Shown one piece after another: positions 45,955 to 55,677 of a stretch of 64,000 bases of DNA. Below the pieces are notes generated by a model. That model worked only from the letters and a program-made list of their open reading frames with translations. It was not told the DNA's origin and searched no databases. A program made the position numbers and the translations under genes. Source of the stretch: Chondrosia reniformis (lineage: Eukaryota > Porifera > Demospongiae > Chondrillida > Chondrillidae). The stretch is from the NCBI GenBank assembly GCA_947172415.1, contig OX359199.1, positions 3,870,001 to 3,934,000 on the forward strand. Direction: 5' to 3'. How positions within the stretch are numbered: position 1 is the stretch's first letter; each line of letters begins with the position of its first letter.

Positions 45955-46374
45955 GCGTAATAATATTCATAGACATTGAAGGCGCTAATTTTAAACATTC
46001 ACGTGGTAAACGATCGAGGGGTTGGACTATTTTCCAGACCAACCGGACCAAACCGGACTTAGGTCCGTATATTAGTAAAAACGGCTAAAAGGCTGACTGG
46101 ATCACACGTACAATAGTTAACTAGCGATTGTGACGTCATAATATAAATATGGAGGCGAGATAGCGGTCTGGTCTATGCGAGACTAGGAATCGGGTGGGAT
46201 GGAGGTACATCCGGCCGGCAAGTCACGTGCTTCGAGTTGCTTCAACACATATAGGACATATATGGCTATATACGTATTTGGACCAGGCAAGTCAGGGGTG
46301 CCAGGAGAGACCCGTTGTGTTTGACAGGGTAGTCATGGGTGACCTGCTGATGGTGTTTGGTATACTTCCAACCA

Positions 46375-46800
46375 AGCGGGGCCATCATCCAACTAAGCGG
46401 GGCCATCATCCAACCAAGCGGGGCCATCATCCAACCAACCTGGGCCATCACCCAACCAACCAAAGCGAGATAGGTCCTGGACACCAAAGCGAGATAGGTC
46501 AAGGACACCAAAGCGAGATAGGTCAGGGACACCAAGGCGATATAGGTCAAGGTCACCAAAGCGAGATAGGTCAAGGACACCAAAGCGAGATAGGTCAGGG
46601 ACACCAAGGCGATATAGGTCAAGGTCACCAAGGCGATATAGGTCAAGGACACCAAGGCGATATAGGTCAAGGACACCAAGGCGATATAGGTCAAGGACAC
46701 CAAGGCGATATAGGTCAAGGTCACCAAGGCGATATAGGTCAAGGACACCAAGGCGATATAGGTCAAGGTCACCAAGGCGATATAGGTCAAGGACATCCTA
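46375..46800 (+). repeat. Two coding minisatellites (21 bp and 24 bp)
   Basis: 46375-46460 has about five copies of CATCCAACCAAGCGGGGC (21-bp unit, HHPTKRG). 46475-46800 has about 13 copies of a 24-bp unit, GACACCAAGGCGATATAGGT (GHQGDIGQ/GHQSEIGQ). Both units are multiples of three and stay open from an ATG at 46336 to a stop just after a donor-like CACAA|GTGAGT at 46816. The frame does not join in phase to the exon at 46926, so I do not claim a protein. Confidence 0.9.
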
Positions 46801-46925
46801 TCAACTGGAATCACAAGTGAGTTTGGACAAGCACAACTGTGGCAATTATATAATAGGAAACTGTATATGCAAGTCATATATTGTTTGTCGTGCCCTTTAA
46901 TTGTTCTAATTTGTAAATTTTCTAG

Positions 46926-47587
46926 GCAGTGAAACCTAACAATATCATGTGTTTTGAAAGGGCACTTCAAAAGATAAAGAAAGGGAAAAAGCCAAAACGT
47001 TTTAATCATAAAGTTTTGCAAACTGCTAAGGAGCATGACTTCAAACCTGTAGAGAAAGACACTAATCTCTTTGAAAACAACAATGCTTACTGGAGTAAAA
47101 AGTATCCTTACATCATACTGAGTAAGTGTATACTGTATCGCCTTGAATTGAAATGTAAATATATATATATACTTGTTGGTGACACAATAGAAAGGTGTCA
47201 GTATACATATATATTTATCAATGTAACATATTGTTTCAATATAGATTTCCTATAGGCCCCAAGACCACTTTTTGGTTTTACAGTATTTGCTAACTGTTCT
47301 TATTAACTTCTGTGAAGGTTAGTTGGATGATTTTACAATTATTAAGGGGGGTAATGAATATACCGCAACGCGGGCGGAAAAGGGTTAATTATTTGATTTG
47401 ATTTATTTATATATTTAGATTACCTTAGTACCTATACAGCTTGCATTGTATATATTTGTTCAAATGTGTGTATCTGAATTTTTTCATGTTCAATATGTGT
47501 ATAGGTATCAATTGTAAAAATGTTTTGGGAGTTCCATGGTATACAAATCTGAACATCCTGAAAGAAAATTCTCATTGGAGAAACCTA
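46926..47587 (+). CDS. Two coding-like exons, unknown protein
   Basis: 46926-47121 (AVKPNNIMCFERALQKIKKG, KKPKRFNHKVLQTAKEHDF, ..., donor CTGA|GTAAGT) joins in phase with 47505-47587 (SINCKNVLGVPWYTNLNILK, donor CCTA|GTAAGC). The lysine-rich part is followed by an aromatic-rich part (NNAYWSKKYPYIIL). Neither the start nor later exons are found. No family recognised. It may be an element gene, since element repeats lie at 47.2 and 47.4 kb. Confidence 0.45.
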
Positions 47588-50500
47588 GTAAGCATATATG
47601 CATGGTGCATGCTGTAAAGATGTTCATAGCTGATACACGTATGCTCGCCCCAATCAAATGCATATAAGTTCATTAACACCATATGTACCACAAAGAACTT
47701 CAAGTCTTCCCAAAACTAATCTAATGCATTAGACTATTGACTATTCGACTATTATCAATGTACAATTATCGTAAATGTGTTCACAGTACAGCAAGACTGT
47801 AGACTGAAACATTCCCATTGTCCTCGCCGTGATCAAACACTTTAATCCTCTGGAACATTCCTGCATGCGTACGGATATTCATGACTAATTGACATCCATT
47901 TTGACCTAAATTGTGCAAATCATTTTGAATTGTTTCTTTGAAAGATATTAGTAAGCAACATTAAATCGAGTTATGGGATTATTCAGAACACAGCAGTATT
48001 GGAGTAATGTCAGCCTCGTCAGGCAAAATAGTACACTTTGCACCAGCAGCTTTCATGATTTTGGCTTCTTGAAATCTCCAGGCAGCGTGGGTCCTCCGGT
48101 GAATCTCAACTCTCATCCTTCCATAAGGAGGAAGAATGTCTCCCCAAATTACCAATACAGGCGTGACCATAGCACCAGATCAGAAAATGATAACGATCCA
48201 ATAGAAGCTTATCTTATTGAGCATGATGGAAGGTCTCGGACCTCATCTGCAAGGCAATCCAGCCAGGCAGTCACACTCTATTGGCGTGGCATTTCAAGGT
48301 AGTCAATGTCTTCCCTTTCAGCAAATCCTCTTCTCTTGGAGTCAGTGTCATCATCAATTTCAAAAGTTGTTGAGGACCTCTCTCTCCCCACCCAAGGGGG
48401 ACACTAGACATTAGAGATGATGATGACCAGAAGGGGGTCTGCATTCTTCTTCCGAGGCCTCCTGTATCTTACCAGAGCCTTCTCAATTTGCTAAGTGGTT
48501 ATGACAACATTAAGGTTAAGTCTCGCATCAGCTATGAAAATGTGTAATACAATGCAGCAACTGGACTGCCTGTTTTTTTCCCACCTTTATGACACTGACA
48601 ATTTTTATTTTGACATTAACTGCACTTGTTAAAATTTAGTGGATTATACCTTCTTCCTCATTAAACACAAGCCATCCTACAAATGGATGTACAGCACTTG
48701 CATTCAATAAAAGAAAAAGGTAACATGTATAGCCAGTTATAACTATATGGTAAAGTCAGATCACTGTGCTACAAATTACTATTACACAGAAACAGGTTCT
48801 TGCTTTCAGTCAGGCTGGCGAAAAACTGTTCCTTTGCATTCAATTTCGTCCACACGCCATCTTCTTGCAGCTTCTACTACACGTATAAAAGGCCAAAATC
48901 ATAAACAAATTCAGCATAACCATAAGAGCTAGCAAGGGGCTGCAATTTAATAAAATGCTACTTAGAGAGTACTACCATTGATGATACCATTGAAAGTAGA
49001 CAGGATGGTGCATGTTGTCTTAATGGTAACTGACCTAAGAGATTAGCAGGAATGGCAAAAGTTATTTGCAGTCATTCATTTCATTCTTTTTTTACATGTT
49101 TTGACGCTCTACAGCACCATATACTCTCTGATATAGCCATCTACAATCTACAGTAAACCAATTAAAACTTAGAGTACAAGTGGATGCACCTGTTCGATTA
49201 TCAATTACATGCATGGTATGCGGTAGAAATACTTGGAATATTCCTTTCACTGACTTACTTTTACATCTTTCCTACCAAGAATCGGGTCGGATTACAGGGA
49301 TTCAACAGAGACAATCGCAACTAGTCTTCTCCCATATAAAATTGTGGTTATTTTATCTATTCAAAATCTGATTGGTTGGTTGTAAAATATGGCGCATTAT
49401 AGGTACAGGTGGAAATAACCACCCTACTGTTTCCCACTGTGGTGGGGTGGATCAAATGGTGGTAATATCCATTGATATATTCCCACCATGGTGGACATCA
49501 GGACTATATGGCTATTACCACCATATTCAGTGGAAATAACCACCTCATTTTTTACAGTGAAAATAGGCTACTATAGAAAATGTCAGAGGCCCCAAGATCT
49601 AGGGCTAATCTGAGAACATTAAATGTTATCATGTGCTTTTAGATTTATTCTGCCTACTCTGCATAGCTTGAAAAAGTACAGATTGTTGAAGAGCCACTCA
49701 TACCATTGTGTCTTCACTTAAGACTAATCTATGGCATGCTATTAGTGTAAAACTTCAGAGTCACATGTTTGGGGACAAGCACAGTTAATACTATTATATA
49801 GAACAAACCTACCTTAGTCACTGTCGAGAAGAAATCATGAATATCTTGTCCTAACATTCCTCCAAACTTGGCGAGGACATACGTATTTTATGGCACATGT
49901 CATACTTATCAATGACTTTCTTCTAGCTGCACTTTGATAGTGAATGATTATATACTGGACCAAAATTTGGAAACTTTATACAGCATTATCAAATATGGTT
50001 CAGGATTTCCTAACAAGGAGTTCAGGCTTTATGCAATGCTTACAGAAAAGATTGGAACACTTGGCTTGACAAATTCTCAGCCACAAAACATAATTATTTT
50101 CTGTATCTGTATTCTCTATCTTCCGTTTTCCGTTTTCTGTAAATGGCACATACGGCGTTCCATAGCAGTCTGCATTTAACAGCTGAGTGCCAGTCACGAT
50201 TGCAGGCTGTTTCTATGTACAATTAGATATATTTCCATTCCGGCGAAGTTAAATTGATTATGCTATCTAAAAGCTTCGCTCCAAAGCTTCTGCAGTCTCT
50301 AGTGGAGGAGGAACTTGTTACATACTCCCAATATCCATAAAAGGTATGTAGGAAGTCCACATGGCTAATGACACATACAAGACCTATATACAGGATTTGC
50401 TAAATAACGATATCTTTAGCAGTAGTAATTATAAGCCGGGCCTCTTTCAGAAGTTAAGTCAAGTATCCAAAAAGTTTGCTTATACGTATATAATACTATT

Positions 50501-50704
50501 CCTGATAAAAATACTATAAATAGTTGAATGGACTTTAGCTTTGCCAAACGACCTGTCTTTATGTGGTCTAGTAGAGACTACATTATCTACTTGCCTCATC
50601 TCCTCAGGTCGTGTCCATAATTTTCATGCTCTCATGGACAGAATGGACCAGTGAAGGATCTAAGGATCTAAGAAGAAAGACCTGTTGGCTGTCCCCAATG
50701 GAGC
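47588..50704. other. No convincing gene; element debris
   Basis: 48.0-48.45 kb has coding-like composition on both strands but with stops and no motif. 49.40-49.56 kb repeats GGTGGAAATAACCACC and CCACCATGGTGG palindromic words, probably the end of a mobile element. The rest is featureless. Confidence 0.45.
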
Positions 50705-51730
50705 ATGTTTGTAACTAAGGAGGCTTTAAACCTCAAGATTGCAAGATTTTTCTTAGGAGTGTCTAGATTACACCCCATACATGCCCTAGAAAATAATATG
50801 GGCTGGAGGAGTGCCTCAGAAAGGCAATTAGTACAAGCAGTACTATTTTTTAGAAAGGTATCCATCAATGGGCTGGGTCTTGATTATCAGCTTGTCTGAT
50901 GAAGTGAATCACCACTAATTAAGAATGTAAACCGATTATTTGTTGTAGTTAGTTTAAGAGAGGAGAGCATGGGAGAGGCATTGCTGTGGCAATTGTAGCT
51001 CAGTGGCAGAGCAACTGGTGGTCATAACCAGCTGTCCTGGGTTTGATTCCCAGCAATTGCTTCTTTCATGTTTTTCCCTCTTCATGATGTATCATTGATT
51101 ATTACTTGTGGTTTGATTATCACATCGATTATTCATTCATGGAATAAAATATATGATACTACAATATATGAAGAGGAAAATAACCCCAGAAGTTGGTGGG
51201 ATAAGATGAAAGATAAATTGTCTGAATTTAGTATACCTGTTAATTATATATTAAATCACCAATTCAATGAAGTCAAGTATTTTATCAATCAGTAAGTGAT
51301 GGTACAAGAGCAGCAAAGATGGACCAATGAGGTGCAGAAAAAGCCTAAACATTTTTGGTTTCAGATCCCTCCCCATAGCTGACCAAGTTAATTTGAGACA
51401 GGTTCGCAATTTTTTGTGTAACCTAATAGGTGGCACTTTGCCAATCAGGGAAGAAACTGGGAGATTCTCTAATGAGACTAGAGAAGACAGATGGTGCAGA
51501 GTTTGTAGTAATTACTCAGAAATTGAGGACACTATCCATTTCCTAGCAATTTGTCCCCAACTGTCTGATAGTAGGTAAGCAATCCTGAGGTCCCTGCAGT
51601 GGGATAGCACTTCCTTTTCATCCAGTGAACACCTAGCTGTGTGCTTGGCTGCAGCTGGTGTGTCAGATGAGTTAGTGGCGATGTGGTTAAGGGCGTTTTA
51701 TAAAGTAAGGTGCGATATAGGAGAATGAGG
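50705..51730 (+). pseudogene. LINE (non-LTR) C-terminal region, interrupted
   Basis: Three plus-strand pieces lie in the expected order. The first is ARFFLGVSRLHPIHALENNM + GWRSASERQLVQAV (post-RT region, FLGV...A...MGW). The second is WNKIYDTTIYEEENNPRSWW. The third is VNLRQVRNFLCNLIGGTLPI, then DRWCRVCSNYSEIEDTIHFL and AICPQLSDSR, the C-terminal C-x2-C...H...C knuckle (CRVC......HFLAICP) of many non-LTR elements, ending CLAAAGVSDELVAMW. The frame is broken several times and a tRNA-like sequence interrupts it at 50989-51060. Confidence 0.7.
50989..51060 (+). tRNA. tRNA or tRNA-like sequence, anticodon region atypical
   Basis: 72 bp folds into a cloverleaf: acceptor GCAATTG/CAATTGC (7/7), D arm GCTC..GAGC, anticodon stem CTGGT/ACCAG with loop GGTCATA, T arm CTGGG TTTGATT CCCAG. 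Box A (TAGCTCAGTGGCAGAGCA) and box B (GGTTTGATTCC) are good. Position 33 is not T in the best-paired fold; shifting by one gives T33 and anticodon CAT (Met). The extra base at position 26 also looks odd. Together these suggest a tRNA pseudogene or tRNA-derived SINE head. No intron, no encoded CCA. Confidence 0.7.
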
Positions 51731-52575
51731 AATATAATACTTAAGTTGATTTAATGCAAGCTCCGGTACCATGGTGACATGAATATAGAAAGGTAGGCAT
51801 GCAGTAATTTTATCATATACATATCATTTAATTATGATGACTCTTTAAAATAATTCATTGATGCATGAGACTACTATGTGCAATAGGGTAATTCAAGATA
51901 AGAGGTTAGACCGTTATAATAAGTATGTATTTATTATACATTTAGAATTTAGGTAGGTGTATATACACGTATATGATCTTCTGGCTATTGGTTTATTTTA
52001 TTTGTATTTTACTTTTATCTGTATACACAATGACCTGTATCCTCAGCAGGATGATTTAGGCTTGAGAACATTGGATTGTTAATAGTACCTTACTATATGG
52101 TGTCAATTTTCCGATAAATGTGTCAGATATATATATATTGCAGTCATCACTAGAGACCCAAGTCTAGGGAGAGGTGACAAGGAAATCCAATTGCAAGAAA
52201 TCATGGAAGAGATATAGTAATGCTGATTGAAACTCTTAGATGTAGCTTCGATTCTGATCTGTACTATGGTATTTTAAAACTGAATATGACCTTTGTATTT
52301 TATATTTTATAGTGATTCATGGACCCAGTCATGGGCGGCCCACTGTTAACACTATCATTGCGTTAATAGATATCCGCTGTTTTATTACTCCTGCGAGTAA
52401 AAGAAGTCTATTGTTATAGTATATTGTTCCACGTTTTTCCTTGGTGATTTTGCTTTGAATCAAGTAAGTTTATTGATTACACAACAAATATAGTTACTAG
52501 CTAGATAAATATAACTTGCACTGTATATATTGCTAAGAATTTCGAAAGAAGTTAATTGTCTCATCAAATAAGTTA
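51731..52575. other. Intergenic, no gene seen
   Basis: AT-rich sequence with no open frame worth reporting and no clear repeat except at the right border. Confidence 0.5.
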
Positions 52576-52943
52576 TATATACAGTACAAGTTACAATATA
52601 CTAAGGTAGCTAATATAAATAAATACAGTACAAGTTACAATATGCTAAGGTAGCTAATATAAATAAATAAATAAATAAATAAATAATTCATATGGCTCCA
52701 AGAAAGGACCTAGAAACAAAATAGGCATATCATCATAAAGTTTAGGGTATAAAACTCATTTTAAATTAAGGGATTTTTCATTTAGGCCTCCGTTTGTTAG
52801 AAAACGGAGGACAAAGTCTGCATATAAAATGCCATAGGACTATAGAAAACCTATAGGAAATTTATATTGAAACCAAGTGTTATATTCATAAAAATTTTCA
52901 ATTGGTCAGATCACTTTGAAACTAACATATATTATGGTACATG
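52576..52943 (-). repeat. Dispersed 350-bp element, inverted copy
   Basis: Reverse complement of the copies at 54264-54612 and 54613-54953, sharing TATATACAGTACAAGTTACA, AGAAAGGACCTAGAAACAAA, CCTCCGTTTGTTAGAAAACG and CCATAGGACTATAGAAAACC. Its left end has an internal duplication of the CAGTACAAGTTACAATAT tail and an (AAAT)n run. With the direct copies to the right it forms a large inverted pair around 53.0-54.2 kb. Confidence 0.92.
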
Positions 52944-53046
52944 TCTATGACAAACATCTGGCGAAATTTTGTTTAATTAAAATTGCAAAATAATCGAGAT
53001 ATAATGAAGAATTCAAGGTTATGATTGTGCAATCTGGTGATGTATT

Positions 53047-53229
53047 ATGATGTTTTGTATTGCGTCACCGACACCCTCGTATGTCGCTCCGTACATGCAC
53101 ATGGTTGTGAAATCTGTGACGTTGCGAAAACGTCACCGCCTCGTTGCTAAAGAAGATCATCCTTCGAGAACGGCTATGACAAGTCGACGCTCTCCTACAA
53201 GAAGGAGCTACCGAACAGGCGAGTTGTAG
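53047..53229 (+). other. Short basic ORF and GC-richer segment
   Basis: A 60-codon frame (SVTLRKRHRLVAKEDHPSR...) lies in a locally CpG-containing stretch between the inverted copies of the 350-bp element. No known motif; may be a leftover exon or chance frame. Confidence 0.25.
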
Positions 53230-53433
53230 CGAAGGTTAGATAAAGCGTTTTTGTATACGTTCCCGTCAAGTTTGAGGCAGAGTTGTTCCTATATTGATGC
53301 GAAAGACTGGATTCGTTTGGTCGACCGTATTACTTTGGTAATTTAAGCTCTGTCTTCTCTTCTTACGTTATCTGTTAATGTTTTTACTTGTCCATGTGTA
53401 GGAATTAGGAGTGTTTGTTGCGATCATTACGAG

Positions 53434-53593
53434 AATAAAGCTTTGTTGAGTGTCAGCAACATGAATTTACTAATTTCCTATTTATACTGAATTGTATTCC
53501 CACTCCTCATATATTGCTGATGCATGAAGACCTCTGGGTCGAAACGTCCAGAATTAGTAAATTCATATTGCTGACTTTCAACTAGGCTTTATT
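53434..53593. ncRNA. Long hairpin with hammerhead-ribozyme-like core
   Basis: A 42-nt arm (53434-53475, AATAAAGCTTTGTTGAGTG...) pairs with 53552-53593 at about 36 of 42 positions. The 76-nt loop ends in GCTGATGCATGAAGACCTCT followed by GGGTCGAAACGTCCAG. GACC/GGGTC forms a short stem between a CTGATG-type and a GAAAC box and GTC lies at the end, the arrangement of the hammerhead catalytic core seen in Penelope-like retroelements. The CTGATGA box is interrupted by CATG, so activity is doubtful. It most likely marks the terminal repeat of a Penelope-like element. Confidence 0.5.
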
Positions 53594-54263
53594 CTTATCC
53601 ATGTTAGTACGTTTTCCATGTGTACTACATACAGTAACGAAATTGCTTATAGCGAATGTCTATAAGTATAGTGAAATACTTTGTTAGCTAATTACACTCA
53701 AGTACACTACACAGTGCAATTTACTAGCAAATATATAAAATATTAAATTACAATCAAGTACTACACAGTACAAGTTACAAATTTAAGAGATCCAAGTGAC
53801 TATGTAATATTAAAATTACAATCAAGTACTAGCTACACAGTGCAAGTTACAAATTTAAAGAGATCCAAGTGACCCCTAGGATAATCAGTATTTTAAACAG
53901 TACAAGACTTTAGTCACACTAGTACTGTTGCAGGCTTTGAAATCCTCAACTACTGCATAGAGAGTAGTAGTTGATACAGATCATCCAATTGCAAGGTAGA
54001 ACACATGGCCTACCAATTACCTTTTCACACCTTAGTATAGACTGAAGATGATGCATCTGCATGCCATATATCAACAAAGGCTCCAGTATTAAAGGGGTCT
54101 CAGCTAATAACCACAGCAGATTTGATTTGCCTTGTGAGGGAGCTAAGAACACCGACGGTTGGTTGCATGCATTGGCATAATCAACAGGGTTAGAGACCAT
54201 TTTGTAACTTGTACACAAGGGACATAAAAGGCCAAGGCCTTTATATACGTATATGATGTCTCA

Positions 54264-54953
54264 GACGTTTCTTATACACATGTACCATGATATATGTTGA
54301 TTTCACAATTATCTGACAAATTGAAATTTTTTATCAATATAACACATTGTTTGCATATAAATTTCCCATAGGTTTTCTATAGTCCTATGGCCTTTTATAT
54401 GCAGACTTTGTCCTCTGTTTTCTAACAAACGGAGGCCTAAATTAAAAATCCCTTAATTTAAAATGAGTTTTATACCCTAAACTTTATGATGATATGCCCA
54501 TTTTGTTTCTAGGTCCTTTCTTGGAGCCATATGAATTATTTAATTAATTAATTATATTATTTATTTATTTATATTAGATTACCTTAGTATATTGTAACTT
54601 GTACTGTATATATGACGTTTCTTATACACATGTACCATGATATATGTTGATTTCACAGTTATCTGACAAACTGACAATTTTTATCAATATAACACGTGGT
54701 TTGCATATAAATTTCCCATAGGTTTTCTATAGTCCTATGGCCTTTTATATGCAAACTTTGTCCTCCGTTTTCTAACAAACGGAGACCTAAATAAAAAATC
54801 CCTTAATTTGAAACGAGTTTTATACCCTAATCTTTATGATGATATGCCCATTTTGTTTTTAGGTTCTTTCTTGGAGCCATATGAATTATTTATTTATATT
54901 ATATTATATTAGATTAGATTACCTTTGTATATTGTAACTTGCACTGTATATAC
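54264..54953 (+). repeat. Two direct copies of the 350-bp element
   Basis: 54264-54612 and 54613-54953 are about 95% identical, each from GACGTTTCTTATACACATG to TATTGTAACTTG.ACTGTATAT. They are exactly abutting, so this is a tandem duplication or insertion into the end of a sister copy. Tail fragments also occur at 55098-55140 (minus), 47396-47455 (plus) and 47215-47262 (plus). Confidence 0.93.
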
Positions 54954-55159
54954 ATACATAGCGCTTCCAGCCATACTACGCACTAGGCGGGGCTTGCTAA
55001 GGCTCGCCCCAATTAATTATACCACACTCAAGTGTGAACTAATCATAAGTGATATCTGCCCTCAACCTTTGGTCTCCCCTGGCAGATATTACTACTTATA
55101 CAGTACAAGTTACAACATATATTACTAAGGTAATCTAATATAATATGATATAAATATAA

Positions 55160-55412
55160 TATACACATGACAGTCACATGAAAAATCTAAGATACCATTT
55201 TCCTACATGCTATATGCCTATTCTGTAAAAAGAGCCTATAGGGGAACTAAACCTAAAGAGAGCTTTAGATGAAGATACAGTAGTCTTTTCTTCCTTCTTT
55301 CATCTTCTTCTCCACTGGGTCAGACAGCCGTTTCTGGGAATTCCACCCTTCATCAGTGATCCTGGGAGTCTTTGTCTTTTTCTTTATCTTGATCTTCTGT
55401 GAATCCTTGTAC
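55160..55412 (-). repeat. Dispersed repeat, copy 2 (minus)
   Basis: Reverse complement of 19456-19705. The coding-like frame KDSQKIKIKKKTKTPRITDE is slightly longer here than in copy 1 and opens upstream to 55486. Neither copy has a start-to-stop gene that I recognise. Confidence 0.75.
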
Positions 55413-55677
55413 ACCATGTGATTGTCTTGTGTGATCAGTTCAATACATAAGTAGTGTCCTTGAAAGTGTATGTACACAAATGTCACGGCATGGTTTTATT
55501 AAGCTTATATACGTACAATCAATAGAAGGGAAAAGGCTTTTAAAACATTAATCAAATAGAAAATGGGATGATATCAATAAACTTTGTAGCTATGGACTAA
55601 TTGTCCATGTGTGTATCATACGTAAATGAGATATAGTATACAAAGAAGTTCTGCACTGCAAAAGGTAAGGGCATCTC

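Noticed and set aside
46266..47036. Hydrophobic minus ORF (TYIALVSL repeats) as a membrane protein
   Set aside because: Antisense of the 24-bp minisatellite; hydrophobicity is a by-product of the repeat.
46336..47121. Joining the minisatellite ORF to the exon at 46926
   Set aside because: The donor leaves phase 2, while the acceptors at 46926 and 46930 need phase 0 and 1; joining produces an immediate stop.
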